Shown here piece by piece: positions 8,917 through 16,928 of a DNA stretch of 64,000 nt. The stretch is from Candidatus Alloclostridium intestinigallinarum (GTDB lineage Bacteria > Bacillota > Clostridia > Christensenellales > UBA3700), in the NCBI GenBank assembly GCA_904382605.1, contig CAJFJA010000008.1:1-64000 (forward strand), written 5' to 3'. Each line of letters begins with the position of its first letter. Position 1 is the stretch's first letter. The translations under genes were made by a program, and so were the position numbers. Under the pieces are notes generated by a model. That model saw nothing but the letters and a program-made list of their open reading frames with translations. It did not search any database and was not told where the DNA came from.

Positions 8917-9444
8917 GGCGTGACTATGACGCGTGTGGCGGCACCTTTGCATACTCTTTTGAATAAGTGCGCCTTGTCAATACGGCGCTGTCGTAAAAAT
9001 GTGGCTTATCCGCGTGTGTGGCGGTATCTTTACGCACTCTTTTGAATAAGTACATCTTGTCAATACCGCAAGAGTATTGACTGCGATGTCCGTATGCAAA
9101 ATAGCACGCAAATATATCCGCCACACACGCGGCTTCGCCCCATTTTCCGACAAATTTAATCTCTGCAAAGACCATAAAAACCGCGCGCCATTAGTCGTCT
9201 TATATGCGTACTGCAACAAATCAGCACGCAAATATATCCGCCACACGCGCGGCTTCGCTCCATTTTTCCGACAAATTTAATCTCTGCAAAGACCATAAAA
9301 ACCGCGCGCCATTAGTCGTCTTATATGCGTACTGCAACAAATCAGCACGTAAATATATCCGCCACACGCGCGGCTTCGCCTCATTTTTCCGACAAATTTA
9401 ATTTCTCTGCAAAGACCATAAAAACCGCGCGCCATAGTCACGCC
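8917..9444. repeat. Inverted-repeat-ended element with internal 120-bp repeats
   Basis: The ends match as inverted repeats: GGCGTGACTATGACGCG at 8917-8933 and the complement of GGCGTGACTATG at 9433-9444. Inside, a GCGTGTGGCGG...TTGTCAATAC segment occurs at 8931 and 9012. A 120-bp unit then starts at 9104, 9224 and 9344 (the last incomplete, to ~9436). The 120-bp unit contains the reverse complement of the GCGTGTGGCGG motif. No open frame looks real. I read it as a non-coding mobile or expanded repeat element. Confidence 0.6.
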
Positions 9445-9499
9445 TTCCCACGGCAATAATTGTCGTAAGTGAGCATTGAGGCAAAACAGTATACAAATT

Positions 9500-9647
9500 T
9501 ACCCGTAGCCAACCTCAGTAGAACACATTTTACTCTAAAACATAAAATATGTGTATATGTCGGGTTGTAAAATGCTTTGCTTTCAGCGTAACTGGTTATG
9601 CCGAAAACAGTACGATTAAAGTGTTCTACTGGGGTTGGCTACGGGTA
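9500..9647. mobile_element. MITE copy 1 (TA-flanked, 148 bp)
   Basis: The ends are near-perfect inverted repeats: TACCCGTAGCCAACCTCAG on the left and the complement of TACCCGTAGCCAACCCCAG on the right, continuing to about 27 bp. It is bounded by TA on both sides, as for Tc1/mariner-IS630-type insertions. It carries no transposase. Copies 2 (39476-39681) and 3 (51585-51819) share the ends and the ATAAAATATGTGTATATGTCG core. Confidence 0.8.
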
Positions 9648-9711
9648 TCTTTCGCAAGAGTATTGACTGCGGCGCGCAAATTATCTATATTGCGGAAAAT
9701 GTGTAAAAAAG

Positions 9712-9741
9712 TTGGCGGTATATTGTCGGGTGTGCTATAAT
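9712..9741 (+). promoter_or_regulatory. Promoter of the 9773 gene
   Basis: TTGGCG at 9712-9717 and TATAAT at 9736-9741 with an 18-bp spacer, 32 bases before the start codon and just outside MITE copy 1. Confidence 0.6.
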
Positions 9742-9772
9742 TTTTATGCGAATATAAAATCGGAGACGAGGT

Positions 9773-10120
9773 ATGAACAAGGTCAGAATTACCGTTCTCA
9801 AAACCACTTTGGATAAAGAACTTGCCGCGGAGTACGGAGCGGAAGGGCTTACGGCTTGCCCGATGATGAGTGAAGGGCAGGTGTTCTATGCCGACTATGC
9901 AAAGCCGCAAGGTTTTTGCGACGAAGCGTGGAAGGCGATATACCAGTACGTTTTTGCGCTTTCCCACGGCGCGGGTAAGGAAGTGTTCTATTACGGCGAC
10001 TGGATAAGAAAACCCGGAGTTGCAATATGTTCGTGCAACGACGGTCTGCGCCCGGTAATTTTCAAGCTGGAAGCCACCGACGAAAAATCCGAAATAAATT
10101 ATACCCCGGTCAAACGCTGA
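9773..10120 (+). CDS. TIGR04076-family small protein
   Basis: 115 residues. It starts KVRITVLKTTLDKELAAEYG, followed by CPMMSEGQVF, a CDEAW segment and a C-terminal CSCNDGLRPVIFKLE stretch. This order matches the small TIGR04076 family of unknown function found across Clostridia. The conserved cysteines suggest metal or redox chemistry. The ATG at 9773 follows GGAGACGAGG. The stop overlaps the PHP-domain start (TGATG), so the two are probably translated together. Confidence 0.7.
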   Translation: MNKVRITVLKTTLDKELAAEYGAEGLTACPMMSEGQVFYADYAKPQGFCDEAWKAIYQYVFALSHGAGKEVFYYGDWIRKPGVAICSCNDGLRPVIFKLEATDEKSEINYTPVKR

Positions 10121-10863
10121 TGAATAAATACACTTATAAACTTGAAACACACGCCCATACTATTCATAACAGCCATTGCGCGGAAACGACTCCCGCCAAA
10201 GTCGCGGAAGTGTATGCAAGCAAGGGCTATAACGGCATAATCTGCACCAACCACTTCAATACCCACGACACGCTCTATCTCAAAAAACAGTATGGCGCGA
10301 AAGACGATTGCGACGTAATGGAACTCTATCTGCGCGACTTCTACGAGTTGAAAAAGTGCGGAGCTAGGGTGGGGCTGGACGTGTTTTGCGGCGCGGAAAT
10401 CTCTCCCGACTGCACCACTTATTATAAGGACAATCCGCCTTACCGCGAGTTCCTGATACTGGGCATAAATCCAGAAGTGTTGCACAGGGACGGATTGTCG
10501 CTTCTTAAAACGGACCAGCGCGGACTTTTTGAATGGTGTAACGCAAACGGGGCGCTTCTGGTCCAGGCGCACCCTTATCGTGAAATATGCACTCCGGGCG
10601 ATCCGGAGTATCTCCATGGCGCGGAGGCGGCAAATCTTCATCCTCTGCATAACTCCAAAAACAGTAAAGCGTTGCGCTTTTGTAAACACAATAACCTGAT
10701 CGGCACGGGAGGCAGCGACTTTCATTTTCCGCTGGGCATCGGCGGCGGCATTCTTCTGCCGCGCGCGCCCAAGGACGAGGCGGACCTCGTTACGTTGATA
10801 AAATCGCGCGACTTTGAAATAATTGGGAGCAGATGGCATGCACGTAAGAATTACAGATTATAA
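10120..10863 (+). CDS. PHP-domain phosphoesterase
   Basis: 247 residues. Metal-binding motifs of the PHP fold are visible: HAHTIHNSHC near the N terminus, NHFNTHD near residue 45, a Glu in FCGAEISPD, HPYRE, and GSDFHFP near the C terminus. PHP proteins hydrolyse phosphoesters with two or three metal ions; the substrate (nucleotide, histidinol phosphate or oligonucleotide) cannot be told. The ATG at 10120 overlaps the previous stop. The end overlaps the GrpB-like gene by 26 bases. Confidence 0.75.
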   Translation: MNKYTYKLETHAHTIHNSHCAETTPAKVAEVYASKGYNGIICTNHFNTHDTLYLKKQYGAKDDCDVMELYLRDFYELKKCGARVGLDVFCGAEISPDCTTYYKDNPPYREFLILGINPEVLHRDGLSLLKTDQRGLFEWCNANGALLVQAHPYREICTPGDPEYLHGAEAANLHPLHNSKNSKALRFCKHNNLIGTGGSDFHFPLGIGGGILLPRAPKDEADLVTLIKSRDFEIIGSRWHARKNYRL

Positions 10864-11365
10864 CGAAAAATGGCCGCAGATGTTCGCCGAAGAGGCGCTC
10901 GCCATATCCGGTATATTAGATGGCAACCTGGCGGCAATATATCATATCGGGAGTACCGCGGTTCCGGGACTTGCAGCCAAACCGATAATAGACATTATGC
11001 CCGTGGTTTACGATCTTAAAAAGGTGGATAAAGTAAGGAAAAAGTTCGTAGAACTCGGTTATGAATATATGGGTGAATTCGGTATTCCCGGCAGAAGGTA
11101 TATGCGAAAGGGCGGCGATGACAGAACCCACCAAGTGCACATTTTCGAGCGTTCCGACAGGGAAAATATCGTCCGCCATCTGGCGGTGCGCGATTACCTC
11201 ACCGCCCACCCGCAGGAAGCGGAAAGCTACGCCGCGTTAAAACGCCGCCTTGCCGCGCTCTACCCGGAGGATATAGGCGCTTACTGCGACGGAAAGGACG
11301 CTTTCGTCAAGGCTTTGGAAGAAGAAGCGTTGAAATGGTACTCCGTACCCGGAGATAACAGGTAA
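10838..11365 (+). CDS. GrpB-family (UPF0157) nucleotidyltransferase-fold protein
   Basis: 175 residues. It has the family hallmark IYHIGSTAVPGLAAKPIIDIMPVV cut across residues ~38-60: a GS(T)-x-DxM pattern of the nucleotidyltransferase fold, followed by HQVHIFE and a conserved HLAVRDYL helix. Start ATG 10838 has GGGAG at 10825-10829. The family is widespread; some members are fused to or sit beside CoA-biosynthesis or GNAT genes, but no reaction is firmly known. Last gene of a three-gene operon. Confidence 0.8.
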   Translation: MHVRITDYNEKWPQMFAEEALAISGILDGNLAAIYHIGSTAVPGLAAKPIIDIMPVVYDLKKVDKVRKKFVELGYEYMGEFGIPGRRYMRKGGDDRTHQVHIFERSDRENIVRHLAVRDYLTAHPQEAESYAALKRRLAALYPEDIGAYCDGKDAFVKALEEEALKWYSVPGDNR

Positions 11366-11503
11366 AGCGATAATCATTGTTTATAATATGTCATAATTCA
11401 ACGGAGGTTTCACCTTTTGCATATTCTTAGGGTGGATACGGTATACAATAGACGATGTTATTTCAATCGCCCGGCGGGTCGAGTGCATTGGGAAAACGGT
11501 CTC

Positions 11504-11532
11504 TTGACTAAAATGCAATACGGTGCTATAAT
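11504..11532 (+). promoter_or_regulatory. Promoter of the GNAT gene leader
   Basis: TTGACT at 11504-11509 and TATAAT at 11527-11532, 17-bp spacer. It lies about 157 bases before the GNAT start codon and therefore defines a long 5' leader. Confidence 0.8.
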
Positions 11533-11556
11533 AACACAAGGCTATAACACTGCGCC

Positions 11557-11639
11557 GGAGGAAACTGCCGTTCCCTATCCGCCGTTATGCGGCGTAACAA
11601 ATTGCAGAGCGGACACATTGCAGTCTTAGGGCGGCAGTT
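11557..11639 (+). ncRNA. Structured 5' leader RNA of unknown class
   Basis: AACTGCCG (11563-11570) plus CCCTA (11573-11577) pair perfectly with TAGGG (11627-11631) plus CGGCAGTT (11632-11639), giving 13 base pairs with a two-base bulge. Inside is a CGCCG-TTATG-CGGCG hairpin. An alternative small hairpin GGAA-ACTGCCG-TTCC spans 11560-11574. There is no T-run, so control would act on translation or RNA stability. Part of it (CGGAG...AACTGCCG.TTCC) resembles the asnB leader. No known riboswitch was recognised. Confidence 0.45.
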
Positions 11640-11688
11640 GATGCAAGTATTTTATGATGAGGGGTAAAATATATACGAGGAAAGAACT

Positions 11689-12108
11689 ATGGAGCTTACT
11701 ACGCGTATTTTTACTTCTCTGCCTGACGAGGCAAAGCAGATTCGCAAGACCGTTTTTATGCAGGAGCAGGGATTTTCGGAGGAATTCGACCATATCGACG
11801 CCTATGCGCGCCACATTTTATGTTATGCGGACGGCGTTGCGGTAGCCACGTGCCGTTATTTCCATTCCGACAGAGAATACGTTATCGGCAGGCTTGCGAC
11901 CCTCGCCCCTTACCGCGGCAACGGAATCGGCGCCGCTGTAATGCGCGCCGCAGAAGACGCAATACGCTTAGAAGGCGGCACTTCCGTGTGTATCCACGCC
12001 CAGGTCGCCGCACGTCCGTTCTATGAAAAGTGCGGCTACATCTCCACGGAAAAATTCGACGAAGAGCAGGGCTGTCCCCACGTGTTCATGGTGAAAAGGC
12101 TTTCCTGA
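11689..12108 (+). CDS. GNAT-family N-acetyltransferase
   Basis: 139 residues. It has the ElaA-like layout: LPDEAKQIRKTVFMQEQGF at the start, the acetyl-CoA loop in RLATLAPYRGNGIGAAVM (about 66-83) and a C-terminal FYEKCGYIS motif. It acetylates a small molecule or protein amine; the substrate is unknown. ATG 11689 follows GAGGAAAG. It is expressed from its own promoter through the structured leader. Confidence 0.8.
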   Translation: MELTTRIFTSLPDEAKQIRKTVFMQEQGFSEEFDHIDAYARHILCYADGVAVATCRYFHSDREYVIGRLATLAPYRGNGIGAAVMRAAEDAIRLEGGTSVCIHAQVAARPFYEKCGYISTEKFDEEQGCPHVFMVKRLS

Positions 12109-12235
12109 CTCGGACGTATGTTTATTCTTATTATGTTCCGGGCGGACAACGATCCGTGCTTATTTTTATGCGGTAAGTTTTATAATTCAATGCTCTCATA
12201 TTGCTTATAATAATTTTATTGATGCAATTTAAAGC

Positions 12236-12264
12236 TTGCGCACTTTCAAATATTGTAGTATAAT
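12236..12264 (+). promoter_or_regulatory. Promoter of the surface-glycan operon
   Basis: TTGCGC at 12236-12241 and TATAAT at 12259-12264, 17-bp spacer, in a 190-base AT-rich gap. It is the only good promoter seen before the glycan genes. Confidence 0.6.
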
Positions 12265-12297
12265 CTAAAAAAGCGTAAATTTGACAGGAGTTACTGA

Positions 12298-13509
12298 ATG
12301 AAAGAAAGAAGTATAAGTTTTTCGCCTCCGGATATAGGGCAATCCGAAATAGACGAAGTGGTGCAGGTTCTAAGATCGGGCTGGATAACCACCGGGCCGA
12401 AAACAAAGCTGTTCGAATCCCAGATTGCAGCGTATTGCGGGACAAAAAAGGCTGTATGCCTTAATTCTGCAACGGCGGGGCTGGAATTGGCTTTGAGGAT
12501 TTTAGGCGTGGGGGAAGGCGACGAGGTGATAACCAGCGCTTATACTTATACCGCAAGTGCGAGCGTAATAGAACACGTCGGCGCTAAAATAGTGTTATGT
12601 GACATTGCTTCCGGCGGTTATGAAATGGATTACGACAAATTGCCGGATCTTATAACCGAAAAAACCAAGGTTATAATCCCTGTTGATATAGCAGGTAAAA
12701 TCTGTAATTACGATAAACTTTACGAGATAGTAAAGGCTTCTGCAAGCAAATTTAAGCCGAACGGGGCGATTCAGGAAAAGTTCGGGAGAGTGATTCTGCT
12801 CGCCGACGCGGCGCATAGTTTCGGAGCTGAGCGGCATGGCCTGAAAAGCGGTAATATCGCCGATATATCGGTATTCAGTTTTCACGCGGTCAAAAATCTT
12901 ACCACCGCAGAAGGAGGAGCCGTTACTTGGCGCGAAACATCCGCAATCGACGACGAAGCGTTTTACCATGAATTTATGCTTTGGTCTTTGCATGGTCAGA
13001 GTAAGGACGCATTGGCAAAGACAAAAAAAGGGGCATGGGAATACGACATCAAGATGTGCGGAATGAAATGCAATATGACCGATATAATGGCTGCAATCGG
13101 AATTGCACAGTTAAAAAGGTATTCTTCAATTTTGAACCGCAGACATGAAATAATCGGGCGGTATGACGAGGTGATTAAAAATAAACTTGCCGAAACTCTC
13201 GACCATTACGGTGACGATTACGCTTCTTCGGGGCATTTGTATCTGACCAATGTGTTCGGCGCCGACGAGGGCAGTCGCAATCGCATTATAACGAAAATGG
13301 CCGAACGCGGCGTAGCGGCAAACGTACATTATAAACCGCTTCCGATGCATACCGCATATAGAAATCTGGGATTCGATATTAAAGATTATCCGCATGCGTT
13401 TATGCGTTATGCAAATGAGCTTACGCTTCCTTTACATACGCTTTTAACGGACGATGACGCGGAATATGTGGCGGAAGTATATTCGAATGCCGTAAAGGAA
13501 TTATTATAA
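12298..13509 (+). CDS. DegT/DnrJ/EryC1/StrS sugar aminotransferase
   Basis: 403 residues, usual family length. Pyridoxal-phosphate enzyme: the Schiff-base lysine is Lys199 in SFHAVKNLTTAEGG, and LLADAAHSFGAERHG (about 168-181) holds the cofactor-binding Asp. It transaminates a nucleotide-linked keto-sugar to an amino-sugar for glycan assembly. Start ATG 12298 follows CAGGAG. Its stop overlaps the sugar transferase start (TAATG). No sugar dehydratase for its substrate is nearby apart from RmlB, so the substrate source is unclear. Confidence 0.88.
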   Translation: MKERSISFSPPDIGQSEIDEVVQVLRSGWITTGPKTKLFESQIAAYCGTKKAVCLNSATAGLELALRILGVGEGDEVITSAYTYTASASVIEHVGAKIVLCDIASGGYEMDYDKLPDLITEKTKVIIPVDIAGKICNYDKLYEIVKASASKFKPNGAIQEKFGRVILLADAAHSFGAERHGLKSGNIADISVFSFHAVKNLTTAEGGAVTWRETSAIDDEAFYHEFMLWSLHGQSKDALAKTKKGAWEYDIKMCGMKCNMTDIMAAIGIAQLKRYSSILNRRHEIIGRYDEVIKNKLAETLDHYGDDYASSGHLYLTNVFGADEGSRNRIITKMAERGVAANVHYKPLPMHTAYRNLGFDIKDYPHAFMRYANELTLPLHTLLTDDDAEYVAEVYSNAVKELL

Positions 13510-14192
13510 TGGAAGAATTGAAGGGCAAAGAAGAGGTAAAAACGGAGAATATCGATTTAATTGATTTTGACGCTGTTTTAAAGAAAAAGAGGGCGGCATT
13601 GTTTTTTAAACGCTGTTTTGACATTTTCGCCTCTTTGTTCGGACTCTTATTTTTGGCAATTCCGTTTGTGTTTATAGCAATAGCCATAAAAACGTCATCC
13701 AAAGGCCCGGTATATTTCAGGCAGGAACGTGTGGGAAAGAACGGTAAACTTTTCAGGATATTTAAGTTCAGAACTATGGTTTCCGATGCGGAAAGCAAGG
13801 GAATGCAGATTACGGTAGGGGCTGATTCCAGAATTACAAAGGTAGGAAAGTTTTTAAGAAAAACCAAGATAGACGAACTTCCGCAATTGATAAACGTACT
13901 TTTGGGACAAATGAGTTTCGTAGGTCCCAGACCGGAAGTGCCGCACTATGTAGAACTTTATACGGACTATCAACGCAATGTTTTGCGGATTAAGCCCGGA
14001 ATTACCGAACTTGCCTCGATAATTTACAAAGATGAAAATGAGGTTCTCGCCCAAAGCGATGATCCAGAGAAGACCTATATAGAAGAGATAATGCCGAAAA
14101 AAATTGAAATCAACATGGAATACATTCAAAAAATGAACGTATTTTATGACATTAAGTTGATATTCAAAACATTTGCGGCAGTTTTGGAGTAA
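13509..14192 (+). CDS. Priming sugar-phosphate transferase (WcaJ/PglC type)
   Basis: 227 residues. One membrane segment (LFGLLFLAIPFVFIAIAI, about 43-60) is followed by the bacterial sugar transferase domain: SKGPVYFRQERVGKNGK, FRIFKFRTM, KTKIDELPQLINVL and SFVGPRPE. It transfers a sugar 1-phosphate to undecaprenyl phosphate at the inner membrane face, the first committed step of the repeat unit. It has only one helix before the catalytic part, closer to the short PglC/WbaP core than to full-length WcaJ. Translationally coupled to the aminotransferase, whose amino-sugar may be its substrate. Confidence 0.88.
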   Translation: MEELKGKEEVKTENIDLIDFDAVLKKKRAALFFKRCFDIFASLFGLLFLAIPFVFIAIAIKTSSKGPVYFRQERVGKNGKLFRIFKFRTMVSDAESKGMQITVGADSRITKVGKFLRKTKIDELPQLINVLLGQMSFVGPRPEVPHYVELYTDYQRNVLRIKPGITELASIIYKDENEVLAQSDDPEKTYIEEIMPKKIEINMEYIQKMNVFYDIKLIFKTFAAVLE

Positions 14193-14195
14193 ATC

Positions 14196-15014
14196 ATGAA
14201 ATACAGTATGCTGATGTCGGTATATAGAAATACCAAGGCGGACGAATTGAAGCTTTGTATGGACAGCATTTTCGCGCAGAATCCCGCCCCGGCAGAAACC
14301 ATCATTGTCGAAGACGGTCCTGTTTCCGAAGACGTGGCGCAATATTTGAGCAACCTTCAATCCGAAGGTAAGGTAAAACTAGTACCTTTGGAAGAAAACG
14401 TCGGCTTGGGCAGGGCGCTTGCGGCGGGGACCGAACATTGCTCTTGCGAATGGATCGCACGTATGGACAGCGACGATATCTGCGCTCCCGACCGTATGGA
14501 AAAGCAGGCGGCTTATCTCGAAGCACACCCTGAAGTGGATGTGCTGGGTGGAAATATAGCGGAGTTTATAGATTCTCCCGATGATATCGTAAGTAAAAGA
14601 ATTGTGCCGGAAGATCATGAAAAGATATGCGAATATTTGAAAAAAAGATGTCCGTTTAATCATATGACAGTTGTTATTCGCAAAAATGCTCTTGAAAAAG
14701 CCGGAGGCTATCAACATTGGCATTTTAATGAAGATAGCTACTTGTGGGCAAGAATGTATCTGAGCGGGGCAAGATTTGCCAATCTAAGTGAAATTCTGTG
14801 TTATGTCAGAGTAGGTAATGAAATGTTTAGGCGCCGCGGCGGCTATTCTTACTATAAAAGCGAACGCGATTTGTTCAAATTCATGTACAAAAACAAGATA
14901 ATCAACTGGTTCGAATATCAGCAGGCAAAATTTATACGCTTTGTCGTTCAGGTGCTTATGCCCAACAGCGTAAGGCAATGGTTTTTTATCAAGTTTGCGA
15001 GGAAGGAAAAATGA
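14196..15014 (+). CDS. Glycosyltransferase family 2
   Basis: 272 residues with a GT-A fold: IIVEDGPVSEDV (nucleotide-binding region) and the DxD motif in ARMDSDDICAPDRM (about 89-102). It transfers a sugar from a nucleotide donor onto the growing lipid-linked repeat unit in the cytoplasm. It ends with an amphipathic stretch near IRFVVQVLMPNSV. Overlaps LicD by ATGA. Acceptor and donor cannot be told. Confidence 0.85.
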   Translation: MKYSMLMSVYRNTKADELKLCMDSIFAQNPAPAETIIVEDGPVSEDVAQYLSNLQSEGKVKLVPLEENVGLGRALAAGTEHCSCEWIARMDSDDICAPDRMEKQAAYLEAHPEVDVLGGNIAEFIDSPDDIVSKRIVPEDHEKICEYLKKRCPFNHMTVVIRKNALEKAGGYQHWHFNEDSYLWARMYLSGARFANLSEILCYVRVGNEMFRRRGGYSYYKSERDLFKFMYKNKIINWFEYQQAKFIRFVVQVLMPNSVRQWFFIKFARKEK

Positions 15015-15853
15015 AAAAGATATCAATTAACGAAGCAAAGCAAATATTATTAACCGTACTGGATGAGTACGCAGAATTCTGTAATAAAAATGGTTTGAGA
15101 TATTTTTTGGCAGCAGGTACTTTGCTCGGAGCGGTAAGGCATGACGGATTTATTCCGTGGGATGATGATATTGACATTTATATGCCGAGACCTGATTATG
15201 AAGAATTCATCAAGCTTTATCCAAAGGAAGGAATAAATGTCTTAAATGAGTTCAGAACGAATGAGAAATATATGTATCCATTTGCAAAGCTGTGCAAAAG
15301 AAATACGTTGTGTAAGGAGAGAGGCGGTTATGGCGGAGTTGAGATGGGTATATATATAGATATTTTTCCAGTTGATGGGCTTGGTAATGAATATAAGGTA
15401 GCAAGAAAAATTGTGAGAAAGGTTACCAGGTATGTCAACATGAATTTAAGCTTACTTGTTAAACAATGGAGAAAAGATGTATCATTCATTAAAAACATGG
15501 CCATTTGGGTGTTGCATGGTTTTTCTAGGCTCTATGGTGGTCATACTAAAATTATAAAAAAGATGAACGATATTCTTTTGAAAAATGATTTTGATAAATG
15601 TAAATATGTAGGACAGTTAGTAGAAATGCCAAGGTATTCAAAGATAACTGATAGAACCATGTATGAGAAATCCATACAACATAATTTTGAGGGAAAAGAA
15701 TACAATATTCCTGCAGATTACGACGAAATACTTAAAAAATTATATGGCGATTACATGACATTGCCTCCGGTAGAGAAAAGAGTATATGCCCATGGATATG
15801 AAGCATATGTTTTTGATAATAATGAAGACAGGGGAACAGGAGAAAAAAAATGA
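15011..15853 (+). CDS. LicD-family phosphotransferase
   Basis: 280 residues. Diagnostic LicD motifs: GTLLGAVRHDGFIPWDDDIDI (about 36-56, counted as one region), MPRPDYEEF and a second metal-binding area in YIDIFPVDG. LicD enzymes move a phosphorylated alcohol such as phosphocholine or phosphoribitol from a CDP carrier onto glycans. The next gene makes a CDP-linked precursor, so the pair probably decorates the polysaccharide with a phospho-substituent. From here the DNA becomes clearly AT-rich. Start ATG 15011 follows GGAAGGAAAA and overlaps the previous stop. Confidence 0.88.
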   Translation: MKKISINEAKQILLTVLDEYAEFCNKNGLRYFLAAGTLLGAVRHDGFIPWDDDIDIYMPRPDYEEFIKLYPKEGINVLNEFRTNEKYMYPFAKLCKRNTLCKERGGYGGVEMGIYIDIFPVDGLGNEYKVARKIVRKVTRYVNMNLSLLVKQWRKDVSFIKNMAIWVLHGFSRLYGGHTKIIKKMNDILLKNDFDKCKYVGQLVEMPRYSKITDRTMYEKSIQHNFEGKEYNIPADYDEILKKLYGDYMTLPPVEKRVYAHGYEAYVFDNNEDRGTGEKK

Positions 15854-16278
15854 AAAAATATAAAATAGGGTATACTTGTGGTGTGTTCGACGTTTTTCAT
15901 GTAGGACACTTAAATTTATTAGAAAGATGCAAGGAGTATTGCGATAAATTGTATGTCGGAGTGTGTGATGACCGATATGTTAAGGTCAAGAAGAATAAGG
16001 AGCCTGTTTACAGCGAAAACGACAGGGTGAGAATAATCAATGCTTTGAAGTGTGTTGATGGAGCATTTTTGGTAACTATAGAAGAGACAGATGATAAGAC
16101 GAAAGTTTTTGATAGATGTCGCTTTGATGTCTTATTTTCAGGGGATGATTGGAAAGGAAGTGAACGATATAAGCGAACAGAAGAAGAATTTAAAAAAATA
16201 GGAATAGATATTGTCTATTTGCCTTATACTCAAGGAATTTCCACCTCGCAAATCAGAGAGAAGATAAAGGAGGGATAA
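15850..16278 (+). CDS. TagD-like cytidylyltransferase
   Basis: 142 residues, the normal length for glycerol-3-phosphate cytidylyltransferase. Motifs GVFDVFHVGHLNLL (HxGH, about 10-23), and the C-terminal TQGISTSQIREKI equivalent to the RTEGISTT signature. It would join CTP and a phosphorylated alcohol to give CDP-glycerol or a related carrier, feeding LicD. Overlaps LicD by ATGA. Alternative: another small CDP-alcohol synthase of the same family. Confidence 0.85.
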   Translation: MKKYKIGYTCGVFDVFHVGHLNLLERCKEYCDKLYVGVCDDRYVKVKKNKEPVYSENDRVRIINALKCVDGAFLVTIEETDDKTKVFDRCRFDVLFSGDDWKGSERYKRTEEEFKKIGIDIVYLPYTQGISTSQIREKIKEG

Positions 16279-16285
16279 ACTATCA

Positions 16286-16885
16286 ATGTTAGGAAAGGAG
16301 GGAGTATGGTGGTTATATTATAAACAAAACGAAGGCGAAAATTTTATCGCTCCGAATGTCACGGTTATACAATATTGTCCTAAAGCACTTAATGTGATCG
16401 TTAATTTATTTAAAAAGGACAATGTCATTCTAAACGATATCGGTGCAAAATTTTCGTTTGTATTTTATTTTTATCAAAAGGCAACTTCAAAATATATTAT
16501 GCCAAAGATAATGTAACCGGTGAAATAGTTTTTCATAGCGTAGTGTATGGTAAAAGTTTTAAATTTAGATTTATGCGTAAGGATGATTATCAAATAGCAC
16601 ATTGCTTTACACGGGAAACACATAGAGGAAAAAATATATATCCATATGTGTTAAAGTATATTACTAAAAAAGAAAAAGGCAATGCCGTCATGTTTATAAA
16701 AGATGGCAACAAGGCTTCCGAACACGGGGTGGTAAAGGCCGGATTTGCAAAATATGCGGGGGGGGGAAAATTCGAAGGAATTTTTTAAAAATATACTATA
16801 TGTCGAAACAATAAAATTTTTTACGTCAGAAGAATTAGTTGTTAAAAGAAAGGCCGATCAAATATTTCGCAATAACAAAATTTGA
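16286..16885 (+). pseudogene. Broken acyltransferase-like gene with two frameshifts
   Basis: Coding similarity continues across three frames. Frame 1 runs from ATG 16286 to about 16475. Frame 2 continues as KIYYAKDNVTGEIVFHS and FRFMRKDDYQIAHCFTRE to the G-tract. After nine G bases (16758-16766), a third frame reads SKEFFKNILYVETIKF and ends at 16885. The RKDDYQIAHCFTRETHRGKNIYPYVL part resembles the acetyl-CoA loop region of GNAT-like proteins found in glycan loci. The G9 tract causes one shift. Repairing it alone would not restore the gene, because of the upstream shift. Confidence 0.65.
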
Positions 16886-16928
16886 CAAACACAATTATAT
16901 AGTATATAATAATCAAAAGCGCAAAGTT

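Noticed and set aside
9104-9436. Regular 120-bp repeats as a CRISPR array
   Set aside because: The whole 120-bp unit repeats, without short repeats separated by unique spacers, and no cas genes are present.
9549-9740. Short protein within MITE copy 1
   Set aside because: The same frame recurs only as part of the repeated element in copy 2, interrupted differently; it reflects the repeat, not a gene.
11417-11629. 70-residue protein before the GNAT gene
   Set aside because: It begins upstream of the promoter and crosses the structured leader; no ribosome site.
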